Assembly (NCBI RefSeq): GCF_037975245.1
Contig: NC_092574.1
Location: forward strand, 4,520,713-4,584,712
DNA from: Apostichopus japonicus
Taxonomy: Eukaryota; Echinodermata; Holothuroidea; Aspidochirotida; Stichopodidae
Length of the DNA stretch: 64,000 nucleotides
Direction: 5' to 3'
Of this stretch, positions 12,072 to 22,215 are shown piece by piece (the stretch's first letter is position 1; every line of letters starts with the position of its first letter). Below the pieces are notes generated by a model. It was not told where the DNA came from and did no database searches. It was given only the letters and a program-made list of their open reading frames with translations. The position numbers were made by a program, and so were the translations under genes.

Positions 12072-12735
12072 TTCTTCAGGAACACAACGGAAACGGAACT
12101 TTTCACAACTTCGTTCGTTACGATCAATAACGAACAGAAGGATTTTTTTGGCCCGAAGACCTTACGAGGAACACAACGTATGTTCACGACCTAGCCTAAC
12201 ATACACACTCTACGAGGGAAGTCAGCCTTTACTAGCCTAAGCCTGTACACCGGAACCACTGATCTGTACACTATAACGTTAATCAACCCAGCATGCAGTT
12301 CGCGTTTGAACATTCGCGCAACTAGTAGTTAGTCATACTACAGCCCAAATTATCAGAACTGAACATTTTCGCGATCTAAGCCTAGACTCTACCCGATGTT
12401 AACGGCGAACGAATCTGCAGTATACGAGATGTAGGCCCACCTGCTACTGCTACTACCTGCCGCTACTACTACTATACTACTACTAGCCGAGGGACTTCAA
12501 TCATCGTTTGCAGTTCCACTACCAGTTCTTCGTTAAAACTTAAGGGTGAGTGAAATCATGCCAATTTGTATCCCAACCCCTATTTGAGATCAGAGTGTAA
12601 CGATAAGTTATTTTATTCGTGTCCATGTATTGCATATTTGTTATTTGTATTTGTATTACGGTCGATAGTGTGTTCAATTTAGTATAGGCTCATGTTGTAT
12701 CATAACTAGCCTACTTGTAAGTTATATTCAGCATA
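12054..12735 (+). other. Retrotransposon untranslated leader
   Basis: A 680-bp leader between the 5' LTR and the gag start. It contains a CTACTG/CTACTA-type microsatellite at about 12440-12487. A 109-codon frame that starts in the LTR at 11911 runs into it and shows no recognisable domain. Confidence 0.6.
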
Positions 12736-13692
12736 ATGTCCGTCAGTGAACAGGAAACTTCGACCTCAGTTAATGTTATGCAGAAACATAGGCCCACTGA
12801 TTTTTTGCCATCACGATTTCAGGGCGATGTAATTGATGCAGATTTAGCCGAAGCTCATTATTTGGGATTTGAAGATTATTTAGAGGTGCATAAATTGCCG
12901 TCCCAAACCACCCCTGAGGCTGTAGCGGAAGAATTTAATGAAATATGTCGCATATTTAAGCGAACACTTAAAGGCCAAGCCAGACTCTGGATTGAAAACA
13001 AAAATTTTTCAACTGTTGCTGATCTTCAAAAGCAATTCCTTGCTCGTTTCAGTCCAGGCACTTCTTCCTACGCTAAATCACAGGCATTTCACGCATTGAG
13101 CTATACGCCAGGTGATACAGCTCAAGCTCATTTGGCCAAAATTTCAAAAGCTGCAGCACAATTAAGTTATGGCGAGGACCAAATTAGAGATAAATTGATC
13201 TCGACCCTGCCTTTGCAATGCCGCTCAGCAGTGTTGATGTCTGCATCACCAAAAGCAACAATTGCAGATTTGGTCATGAAAGTGCAATGTTATTTTGACT
13301 TACAAATCCAAAGTCAACCCACAGCTTCTTCCGAACTATTTATGGCAATGCACGACAAAGCATCTTCTGTTCAGACTCCTACTATTTCTGCATCTTCTGA
13401 GATACACGAGTTGTGTAATAAAATTCAGGAATTAGAGACCAAGTTTGATCAGTCACGTAGGTCAGAATCGCAAGACAATCCAAAAGATATGAGGCAAAGA
13501 TATAGTTCTCGTGATTCTCGTGGTCCTAGGAAAGGTCAGAATAATAACAGGCGAAGGTTACCATATTTTAATCCTTCAATTACATGTTACTACTGCCAAA
13601 ATCGAGGTCATTTTGCACAATATTGTCAAATTCGCCTAAGCCATGAAATGGAGGCTAATGTAAAGAGAGTACCAACACAGAATTTTCAGTAG
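12736..13692 (+). CDS. gag: Gag polyprotein of the LTR retrotransposon
   Basis: A 318-residue protein. The N-terminal two thirds resemble a retrotransposon capsid region: RTLKGQARLWIE, then LQKQFLARFSPG, then LISTLPLQCRSAVL. A basic, Arg/Lys-rich stretch follows at about 250-280, then a single zinc knuckle CYYCQNRGHFAQYC (C-X2-C-X4-H-X4-C, about residues 288-301), which would bind genomic RNA during particle assembly. The ATG at 12736 is the first good start after the leader. The stop at 13690-13692 lies inside the open pol frame, which is shifted by -1. It is known from the family that Gag forms cytoplasmic virus-like particles; function here is inferred from domains. Confidence 0.92.
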   Translation: MSVSEQETSTSVNVMQKHRPTDFLPSRFQGDVIDADLAEAHYLGFEDYLEVHKLPSQTTPEAVAEEFNEICRIFKRTLKGQARLWIENKNFSTVADLQKQFLARFSPGTSSYAKSQAFHALSYTPGDTAQAHLAKISKAAAQLSYGEDQIRDKLISTLPLQCRSAVLMSASPKATIADLVMKVQCYFDLQIQSQPTASSELFMAMHDKASSVQTPTISASSEIHELCNKIQELETKFDQSRRSESQDNPKDMRQRYSSRDSRGPRKGQNNNRRRLPYFNPSITCYYCQNRGHFAQYCQIRLSHEMEANVKRVPTQNFQ

Positions 13693-16600
13693 GGAGCACT
13701 TATGATTGCACTCATCATACAGTGACTCCAGACAAAGTACCAAGTAAGGGAAGATCGAAACGTAAAGCAAATAATATTTGGAAGAATAGTAATATTCCTA
13801 GTTCTAGATATACAGGGAACGACCGTAATGTGGATATTCAACTGGACACACGTAATTTTGTAAGAGGTACTTTACATGATGGTAAAGGAATTTCATTGTT
13901 GTTTGATAGTGGAGCGACACGCTCTATCATTTCTTCTTCTACAGTGCAAAATTCAAAGTATTTATCCTCTATACAACCAGTCTCAGTTGATGTAGTAAAC
14001 CTAAAGTTGGGTAATGGTCAGTTTATTCATGCGTATAGCACGATAACATTTCAGGTCAAAATTCAAGGTCATGAATTTCAGCTTTCTGCTTTAATTGCTG
14101 CAAACCTGACAGGTATTGACTTAATATTAGGTAGTCAGACTCTGAAGGAATTGAATGGATCTTTGGACTTTACCACAAATTGTTTTAGAATTAAACAAGC
14201 CAAAGTTTTCCTTAGGCCAGTGCAGAGATTTGTTATTTACCCAGGTCAGCAAAGATACATTACTGTACAGGGACGTCTTCCACTATATGCACGAAATGCA
14301 GATGTGGTTATTAAACCGTTTCCTCTAATATCTCGTATGTGTCCTTCACGAATGTTAGTGAAAATGCATAAAGGTAGAACAAAGATTCTACTAAGGAACA
14401 TGGGTAATCGGAAATTTTTTCTGAATCCTTCTCGCACAGTGGCTCATTTAGATTTAGCAGATATCATTACGGTCACAGAAGACATACCTACTGAATCTCT
14501 AGATTTTCTCAATGTCATGAGAGACATCGAAAAACCGTCTCTTTTTCAAACCAATTCTAACTCTAAAGAGAATCGTGATGAAATTACACGATATAATTTA
14601 CATCGATATCCACATTTGACAGCCGATGATCCCCTGGTTTCCAAATCTGAACAGGAAATCATGAGAGATAACATTAATTTGGAACAAAGTATTCTGAATG
14701 CTTCAGAAACAGAAAGCATTTATGAATTTCTAGACTCACATAGAGATGCATTTTCTCTTTATGGTGAATTGTCTCACTGTCCAAATTATGAGGCTGATAT
14801 TACTCTTACTAATGATGAGCCATTTTACATACGTCCCTATAGACTTTCAGATGAGGACAAAGTCATTGTCGCCAGTGAGCTTGACAAATTAGTGCGATTA
14901 GGAATCTTAGCGGTAGGACATCAGTCTTATACCTCACCGGTTTTCCTCATTCCAAAGAAGGGAACAAAAGACAAAAGGGTTGTCACAGATTTTCGCTACT
15001 TGAACAGTGGAATAAAACGTCTCAATCACCCATTTCCATTACTGAATGAGACTATCCGTACCATAGGGTACTCTGGAGCCAAAATTTTGGGTGTTCTTGA
15101 CTTAAAGTCTGCATTCTTCTGTCTGCCACTCAGTGTTCATGCACAACAATATACAGGTATTGCATCATTTCATGGAGGAAAGCATTATTATTATAAACGC
15201 TTACCACAGGGATTGAATTTATCTCCAGCGATCTTTCAGTCGAAAATTAATGATATTTTGGCAACGATCCCAAATTCAAATAAGTTCTGTATTGCTCATC
15301 ATGACGATATTATTGTGTACAGTGCAGACAAACGATCCCACAAACAACACCTACAGGCAATTTTTAAGGTTTTAATGGACAACGGATTGAAAATCTCTCC
15401 GAAAAAGTGTAGCATTTTTCAAAATTCAGTCCGATATATGGGACATTTGCTCTCAATAACCACAGAGGGTGAGGCTTGTATCCAACCTTTGCATGACAGA
15501 TGTGCAGCGATCAGGAACACACCGAAACCACACAATGTTAAGTCATTAAGAAGATTTGTAGGTGCGGTTAATTATGTGGCTTCATTTTTCCCAAATATTC
15601 AAGCACTATTGAGACCATTACATCATTTGAGTCGTAAGAGAAAGGTATTTAAATGGACAGAGGAACATCAGTGTGCATTTCAAAGTATTAAAGAGTTGTT
15701 GTGTAATCCACCTATATTGCATATGCCACAGAAATATGGTCGTTTTGTATTATATAGCGACACATCACGAGTAGCAACAGGATCGTACCTGACACAAAGA
15801 GTTAATGGCAAAGAGAATATTATTGCATATTACTCTAAGATATTACCACCAGCATGTCAGAGGTATAGTGTAACTGAATTAGAAATGATGGGTCTATTTA
15901 TTAATGTGACAGCATTCAAACATTTATTGCAAAATGTAGAATTTGAGGCATATGTTGATCACTCAGCCATTGTTGAATTGTTTAAGTCAAAACAAGAACC
16001 AGCAACTTCACGCTTACGCAAGCTTCTGTTCAAATTGTCAGAATATACATTTCAGGTTGGTTACAAAAAGGGTTCAGAATTGGTTTTGGCAGATTATTTG
16101 TCTAGAGCACCACAGGAATTCCACTCTGAAATAGATCAGGTTGCTCAAGAGGTCAGTTCTTATGAGGATTTTTCAACTCCACCTAAGGAGACATTTAATC
16201 CAATCATGACAAGGTCAATGGCAAGGTCAATGGGAGTCAAAGTTCCAGATTTATTTCCGAATAAAGTCATAAAGGAGTCTATGCAGGATTCCCCAGCCAA
16301 AGAATTGACAAATAGAGTTAATAGGACATCCGTTCCTAAGGCAACACATTCTAGTGATCATGTTACACAGAGACCACAACCTGAGTCACAAAAGACGACT
16401 ACACCAGTAATTTCTACTGATAAGAGAGAAACATATATTCAAAGGCCTACTATTTCTATGCCGAGTGAAAATAGACATACATTTAGTCCTGATGTGTTAG
16501 TTGTGCCAAATTTTACAAGTGTTTCTCAACCTTCAGAGCCAAGATTAGTGGATCAGAGTAGACATAGAGTGCCAGAGGTAGTCAGAGAACCACCACCAGA

Positions 16601-18596
16601 ATTATTTGTTCAGCCGAAGCCAGTCATAACAAACATTGATCATTTGGTTACAGGGCACATTCCAAAACAAAAGGAATTGAATAAAGTCATGAAGGCAATT
16701 CAAGGAAAGCTGATCAAAAACTATGATCTGCCATTTGATGTAAAAGAGTTGCAAATTCAACAACAAACTTGTCCTTTCTACAAACCAATTTATGATTTTC
16801 TTGCACACGACATTATTCCAAGTAATGCTAAGCATGCTAGAACTGTTCGTTCTCAAGCAGAGGATTATTTGTTATGTAATAGTTTGTTATTCAGGATATT
16901 TTTGCATGAGACTAATGATGCTAAGATGACTCTTCAGTTAGTCGTACCTGAGACTATGGTGGAACAAATAATATCTCGATATCATGATGACTTGTTAAGT
17001 AATCATCAGGGTGTAATGCGTACATATTTGACCATTAGACAGCATTTCTATCTGCGCAATATGTTTCAACGCATCAGTAATTATATTCAGGCATGTCTCC
17101 GTTGTCAAGAATTCCGTAAGAAACCGGACAAATTGAGACAATATCATGCTCGCATTCCTGATTCTTATCGTCCTTTTGACAGACTTAGTCTGGATTTCAA
17201 GACTATGCCCACAACGGCTACAGGATTTAAACATTTGATGGTTGTTTGTGATGAGATCACTAGATTTGTTGTATGTGTTTCTCTTAAGACTCTTGATGCT
17301 GAAACGATATGTGAAGCATTATTGCAGAGGGTAGTTACAACCTTTGGTCCACCGTCTTGTATTATAAGTGATGCGGCATCTTCTCTTACAGGAAAATTAG
17401 TGGAGCTCTTAAGTAAAGCTTTAGGCATTGAACAAAAGTTCATCAGTGTAAGCAATCATGGAAGCTTACAGGTTGAAAGACACATTCAGACGCTTTCAGA
17501 TTTCCTCAAAGTGAACTTAAATCAGTTTGGTACGGATTGGGTACGATTTGTCCCAACATCAGCCTATGCATATAACACATTTTCCTCTCCTCAGTTGGGT
17601 AGCTATAGCCCATTTGAACTTGCATTTGGACGTAAGCCGCCAAATCTTACAAATTTATCGTTCAATCCAATGGCAGGATTATCACAATCTCATGGAGAAT
17701 ATGCTGCATTGTTAAAGAAACGATTTGATCATTTGTCAAGGGTAATGTTGGTCTTACAAAAGAAGCAACAAGATGCTCAGAATGTTAAGATAAGTGCAAA
17801 ACTGGACAAAGGTGCAGTTTATTCAACGGGTCAATTAGTGTATCTGTATAAGCCAACGTCTTCCTCCTTGACTGCGAACTCTCGCAAAATTGCTGCAGAA
17901 TGGTGTGGACCACTAGTGATCCATCAAGTTTTAGATAGGACTCATTATTTGTTGGCCACTCTCAAAGGAGAAATTCTTAGTGATGTATTCAATTATAACA
18001 GGCTTAAACCATGTTTTGTAAGAGCATCTTCTGAAACTAAGAATATCACCAACATTCAGAAATTGCGAAATGTCTTGAAAACAAAGGGTTCATCAAGTGA
18101 AAAGGTTGCACGAATGAGAAATGTTTTGAGTAGTAACACTTCTAATGCAGAAAATGTTAATGTCATGCAAGATGCACATATTGAGTTTCATGATGAGTTT
18201 GGTAACATTTTGCCAGGGGTAACTTCAGATCACATCATGTGTCTTGTGACTACTAAGCCAATGAATGTTGCATCATTTTTAGAGAATAGAGCACATAATG
18301 AAGGATTAGCAATTCCATATCCTTCCATGAAAGATAGCATATTAAGGCAAAAGAAAGTTTTTGCAAATGCTCCACAAGGAGACATGAAAGTCCAACGTGC
18401 TCGATACAAATTGGGTGAATTACAGGTTCTGGTCACCTATCAGACACCATGTTTTCCAACAGGCTTTAAGAGTCATGATTTTTGGTGGAATGTAGGAAAA
18501 TATTCCAACACAGAGGAAATTATGAATTTTCTCCATGAAAAGGGATTGAACATTACAGGCAATCCAGGCAGGATGTTGCAAACATTATATGGTTAG
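13659..18596 (+). CDS. pol: Pol polyprotein: protease, RT, RNase H, integrase
   Basis: The frame is open from 13659 and overlaps the end of gag by 34 nt in the -1 frame, so it is probably made by frameshifting rather than its own start. Numbering from the GTG at 13722 gives 1624 residues. Protease active site DSG is at 62-64. RT spans roughly 370-590, with the catalytic box reading HHDD (526-529) instead of the usual YxDD. RNase H with connection is about 640-800. The integrase zinc finger (HDDLLSNHQG, then CLRC) is about 1080-1130. The catalytic triad D1158, D1217, E1252 has the canonical 34-residue gap before the Glu. A GPY/F-like module (WCGPLVIH) is about 1395. A C-terminal extension of roughly 190 residues after it was not recognised. 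No stops or frameshifts interrupt the frame. Confidence 0.93.
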   Translation, partial: CKESTNTEFSVGSTYDCTHHTVTPDKVPSKGRSKRKANNIWKNSNIPSSRYTGNDRNVDIQLDTRNFVRGTLHDGKGISLLFDSGATRSIISSSTVQNSKYLSSIQPVSVDVVNLKLGNGQFIHAYSTITFQVKIQGHEFQLSALIAANLTGIDLILGSQTLKELNGSLDFTTNCFRIKQAKVFLRPVQRFVIYPGQQRYITVQGRLPLYARNADVVIKPFPLISRMCPSRMLVKMHKGRTKILLRNMGNRKFFLNPSRTVAHLDLADIITVTEDIPTESLDFLNVMRDIEKPSLFQTNSNSKENRDEITRYNLHRYPHLTADDPLVSKSEQEIMRDNINLEQSILNASETESIYEFLDSHRDAFSLYGELSHCPNYEADITLTNDEPFYIRPYRLSDEDKVIVASELDKLVRLGILAVGHQSYTSPVFLIPKKGTKDKRVVTDFRYLNSGIKRLNHPFPLLNETIRTIGYSGAKILGVLDLKSAFFCLPLSVHAQQYTGIASFHGGKHYYYKRLPQGLNLSPAIFQSKINDILATIPNSNKFCIAHHDDIIVYSADKRSHKQHLQAIFKVLMDNGLKISPKKCSIFQNSVRYMGHLLSITTEGEACIQPLHDRCAAIRNTPKPHNVKSLRRFVGAVNYVASFFPNIQALLRPLHHLSRKRKVFKWTEEHQCAFQSIKELLCNPPILHMPQKYGRFVLYSDTSRVATGSYLTQRVNGKENIIAYYSKILPPACQRYSVTELEMMGLFINVTAFKHLLQNVEFEAYVDHSAIVELFKSKQEPATSRLRKLLFKLSEYTFQVGYKKGSELVLADYLSRAPQEFHSEIDQVAQEVSSYEDFSTPPKETFNPIMTRSMARSMGVKVPDLFPNKVIKESMQDSPAKELTNRVNRTSVPKATHSSDHVTQRPQPESQKTTTPVISTDKRETYIQRPTISMPSENRHTFSPDVLVVPNFTSVSQPSEPRLVDQSRHRVPEVVREPPPELFVQPKPVITNIDHLVTGHIPKQKELNKVMKAIQGKLIKNYDLPFDVKELQIQQQTCPFYKPIYDFLAHDIIPSNAKHARTVRSQAEDYLLCNSLLFRIFLHETNDAKMTLQLVVPETMVEQIISRYHDDLLSNHQGVMRTYLTIRQHFYLRNMFQRISNYIQACLRCQEFRKKPDKLRQYHARIPDSYRPFDRLSLDFKTMPTTATGFKHLMVVCDEITRFVVCVSLKTLDAETICEALLQRVVTTFGPPSCIISDAASSLTGKLVELLSKALGIEQKFISVSNHGSLQVERHIQTLSDFLKVNLNQFGTDWVRFVPTSAYAYNTFSSPQLGSYSPFELAFGRKPPNLTNLSFNPMAGLSQSHGEYAALLKKRFDHLSRVMLVLQKKQQDAQNVKISAKLDKGAVYSTGQLVYLYKPTSSSLTANSRKIAAEWCGPLVIHQVLDRTHYLLATLKGEILSDVFNYNRLKPCFVRASSETKNITNIQKLRNVLKTKGSSSEKVARMRNVLSSNTSNAENVNVMQDAHIEFHDEFGNILPGVTSDHIMCLVTTKPMNVASFLENRAHNEGLAIPYPSMKDSILRQKKVFANAPQGDMKVQRARYKLGELQVLVTYQTPCFPTGFKSHDFWWNVGKYSNTEEIMNFLHEKGLNITGNPGRMLQTLYG

Positions 18597-19849
18597 TATG
18601 TATAACTGCATATTGCTTTAAGTTCAGATGAACAGGTGTTTTATCCACAATTGTATGAATGGAATGCGTCATGGCATTTACCTGCTTACCTATTAAGTGG
18701 AAGTCATTGTACTATATGGTGTAACAATATAAGCTTTATTGTTAAAAACGCCACCAAGTGACCTAGTTTCATCTTTTATGACAAATGTGTAGTGAGTATA
18801 CCTTATTTTCTCCTTATGAATTCGTTCAAACGTTTACCCGGCAATTAGAACATATCCGGAATATTAGCAACATGGGTTTTCATATATTGAGAAATATTTT
18901 AAGGATATTTACATTGCATCATTTATGTTATATATTGAAGGCTATTTAGAGACAGCATTGAAGATGTGCAACTTTTGCTTACAGCAACAGTTATCGAAGC
19001 AAATGAGAGTATAGATCTTTTGAGGAAATTATGTATATATTTTCTTTTCCTCAATTATTCATGCAAAAGTAAATTTCATCATGAAGTTGAAAAGACAAGA
19101 TGTTAAGTATTAAGTAAATTTGAAGAAAGATTTGTTGATGTCATAGTCTATGGGGTCTCTTTTATGGTATCGAATATCTAGTACTTTGGTACTTTACTAG
19201 ATCATTCGGAGTGCATACCTAGGGTCACCATGCTATCGAGTCACATTTTCTTGATTTTCTTGAGGTGAATGTATATGATTCACACGGTTTCAAAGCAGTT
19301 TTGAAACTATGACTTCATTTAAAGAGGAGGTTTTGTAAATGAATTTGTAATATTTTTAAGGTTCGTTTTTAATATACGAAATTTTTTTTATGGAACGCTA
19401 AGGTGTTCTGTTCAGTTAAAAGATAACTAAGTCAAGTTTTCTCTGATCTCTCCCCAATCACGGCATGATTTCACTTTTGATATAAATGTATTATTGATGT
19501 ATGAAATGCATAAATGTATTTTGTAAGAGATACTGCATATTTTGCTGTGTCATGTAACTTTAAGATATCTTAATGATATTTTTTTTTTTAGATTACATCA
19601 TATGATGTCATCAATATTGAAGAGGTACACAAAAATTCATGGAGATAGTGTCAATGTATATACCATATGATCATTTTAATATTCGTAACCAAGATGTTAA
19701 CCTTTGAGATACATGAAGACCATTTATTGAAGTCAATGAATATTAGTGAATGTGCTTACAGTACTCTACCTTCTTGAGATAATGATAAGTTAAAGCAGTA
19801 TGATGTTAAAATTTTGGAGTATCCAAAAATTTTAAAAGATTGAGGGGGA
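18597..19849 (+). other. Noncoding 3' internal region and polypurine tract
   Basis: A 1.25-kb AT-rich stretch between the pol stop and the 3' LTR with no substantial open frame, so no env. It ends in the purine-rich AAAAGATTGAGGGGGA (19834-19849) directly before the LTR TG, the expected plus-strand priming site. Confidence 0.85.
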
Positions 19850-20603
19850 TGTTATGAAATAGTGATACCATCTCTTTGATGTTACCGAGAAACTCCATCG
19901 AGACACCTTACAGGCCTCTTATGTATTTATCTAGGTCATGGATTCAGTTTTCCCACGAGAAGTTTTTAACTATCTTATTGAATCTTGGTACAGGGCCTTT
20001 TCCCAAAATAGATTCCATTATGTCTGTGGAACATTCAAGAAGGTTCTCTCACGTGGTATGGAAGTTTCCATAGAAAGGGGATGGACTTCCAAACTCCCAA
20101 CCAATCAGGGCAGATCAGTGCCAGCGCACTTATTTTTATATCATTAAGCTAATACAGGATGGTCAGGTTATTGGCTGCCTACTGATTATGCGCAGAGGGA
20201 TTTTGTAGAAGTAAGGGTTTAAAAGTAAAAGGAGGCCGAAAGTTTTGGCACTCCGTCAGCAAAGTTTATCACTCTGTCAGCAAATTTATCACTTGGTCAG
20301 CAAATTTATCACTCCGCCGAAAGTTCATCACTCCTAATTGTTTAATTGACGGAGTCAAGTCAAGTCAAATCATTGTAATTGAGTTTTATTTGTAAAGAGA
20401 ATCGACAGAGAAGAAATTATACCGAATCATTAATCAAATCCTATCTCGTCAAATTGTTTTTTGTGTGAAGTCATTGTTTTCTTCCGTTCGAGACATCTCC
20501 TGAAGAAGCATAAATACGGCATCAAGATATCCCAGTACCTTTCTATCGCGAGTCCCGATGTAGTAATTACCATCGGAGGAGCCGGGCTCGTCACAATATT
20601 ACA
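19850..20603 (+). repeat. 3' LTR
   Basis: Same 754 bp as the 5' LTR, with constant spacing and no difference seen by eye. It is followed by the GTAT flank and then by the right part of the older hAT-type element. Confidence 0.95.
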
Positions 20604-21572
20604 GTATGGGCCAGATATGAGGAGTGAAAAATTTACTGGGCAGCACCTAACCAATGAGCTGCTGTTGATTTCAAACCTTTGATTCCGAGGACTTTCAAGC
20701 AATAGGTGTGTAATATTCCCAAAACATAATGTCAATACAGTACAGTTGATATTAATGTGGATAACAGGCCTACCTGACAGCATCATTAGTGCCGATAAAA
20801 TTTGAAGTAGCTAGCTCGTCTTTTGTGATGATGTTAAATAGATTGGGTTTTTTTTCATTTTCTTGAGACATCTCACGGCCGCAAAAAAATCAATGGGCCG
20901 CAAAAAAAATCACTGACGGGCAGCATCTGGCCCCCGGGCCGAAGGTTGCCAACCACAGCCTACAGTAGGCTATACCGTCGCCGTAGCCAACCTCTTTAAA
21001 GGGTGTTGCTTCAAAGTTGTGGGGTATTCTACAATTATTCTACTGGTGTTAAGGTACATTTGAATCTCCAAATATTACACCTGGCTCTATATAGGTCATA
21101 TTTCATAACATTATATTTCCCACAGCTTTACAACTTTATAATACACTAACACTGCAGGCTATGAGTAATAGGCCTATAGCCTATAGGCTACAGTAGTTAG
21201 TAGTAACAATTTGTTAATCAACACTGTAAGTGTATCATAGCCTGTGTGTATGATCATATAGGGAATTTACATGTATAATCTGATTGGGTAAAGGTATCCT
21301 ATGTGTAACATCTCTTGCAGGACTCAGTAAATAAGTTTTTGTTGGAATAGTTCTTATGTTTTGTGAATAGTTTTATAGTTAATACCACCAAGGTTAGTAT
21401 GTACCATTTTATGCAATTTCATTTAACTTCCAATGAAAGATGAGAAAAAAATATCCTGTCATGATGAAAGCATAACAAAACAGGAATGAAAACTTCTTAG
21501 TATATTCTTCTCTTTTGGAGTACCATTTGCCAAATAAACCATCTTATATGTAACTTGTAAGTTAGAGGGCCT

Positions 21573-21606
21573 GATGTTGCAATCCTAGCAGGATCTTCTT
21601 CAGTAT
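21573..21606 (-). ncRNA. Degenerate hammerhead-like hairpin (Penelope-type 3' motif)
   Basis: On the minus strand the order is CTGAAGA, then stem GATCC/GGATT around a TGCTA loop, then GCAACATCAGG. This parallels the hairpin at 27474-27510. The core that should read GAAAC is GCAAC, so this copy would not cleave. A short retroelement-derived remnant is the best reading. Confidence 0.45.
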
Positions 21607-21639
21607 GGAACATGAAAGGGCAAAATATATTTATAACAA

Positions 21640-22215
21640 CGCCCTGCCCTGTCTTGTAGCGACAAACATGTATAATTTGTTAACAACATCTTAACTTATA
21701 GCAACAACCATGTAACATTAGTTACTCTAAAATGTTGTGATTTGTAGCAACGACCATGTAAGAATCTTCAACGACGTCCTGATACGTAGCAAAAAACATG
21801 TAGGATTTGTTAATATCCTAATTTGTAGCCACTGTAAAAGTTGGATGTCTGGTAAGACTATATAAATATGATGGAAGAGAGACTCAGAGAGGATCGATGT
21901 GTGTCTGAATCGTGTATATTGACAATCAGGTTTTACAGAGTCTGTGTAGAACCACAGAGAAAGTACTAAAGAGTTTCTTACGAGTATGATTATGTTACAG
22001 CAACGACCATGTAAAATTTGTTATAAATGTTGTGATCTGTAGCAGCGACCATGTAAGAATCGTCAACAAAGTCCTGATTTGTAGTGAAACAACCATGTAA
22101 AAGTTTTCATCAATGCACTGATATGTAGCAACAACCATGTAAATATCGTCAACAATATCCTGATTTGTAGCAACAGGGACGTAAAAATTTTTAACTACCT
22201 AATTCCTAGCAAAGG
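21640..22215. repeat. Minisatellite, about 45-50 bp units, split in two blocks
   Basis: Diverged units carry the core TGTAGCAACGACCATGTAA, followed by a variable AAC-rich half ending in TCCTGAT. Units lie at about 21640-21830 and again at about 21997-22215, separated by roughly 165 bp of unrelated sequence. It lies upstream of the EPHX2 gene. Confidence 0.75.

Larger units (their letters stand above)
11300..20603 (+). mobile_element. Complete, young Ty3/gypsy-type LTR retrotransposon
   Basis: Two direct LTRs of 754 bp (11300-12053 and 19850-20603) start TG and end CA. They keep a constant offset of 8550 bp, and I saw no difference between them by eye. The 4-bp flank GTAT (11296-11299 and 20604-20607) is the candidate target duplication. 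Between the LTRs are a primer-binding-type TGG start, gag, pol in the order protease, reverse transcriptase, RNase H, integrase, and a purine tract. Pol order and integrase type place it in Metaviridae. There is no env-like frame. Identical LTRs and open frames argue for a recent insertion that may still be competent. Confidence 0.95.
10638..20958. mobile_element. hAT-type element split by two later insertions
   Basis: The left piece 10638-10660 (GGGGTGGGCAACCT) and the right piece from about 20604 to 20958 (ending GGTTGCCAACCACAG) together match the intact element at 46322-46685 in reverse orientation. Joining across 10660, 11295-11299 and 20608 restores continuity with that copy. The interior is displaced by a MITE (10661-11286) and an LTR retrotransposon (11300-20603). 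No clear outer TSD remains, and the ends are diverged, so this is the oldest layer. Confidence 0.82.

Noticed and set aside
18597-19849. Search for an env gene between pol and the 3' LTR
   Set aside because: No open frame of useful length on the plus strand; AT-rich noncoding sequence.
20990-21040. Second possible hAT left end (AGCCAACCTCTTTAAAGGGTG)
   Set aside because: It resembles the element start but has no matching right end or duplication.
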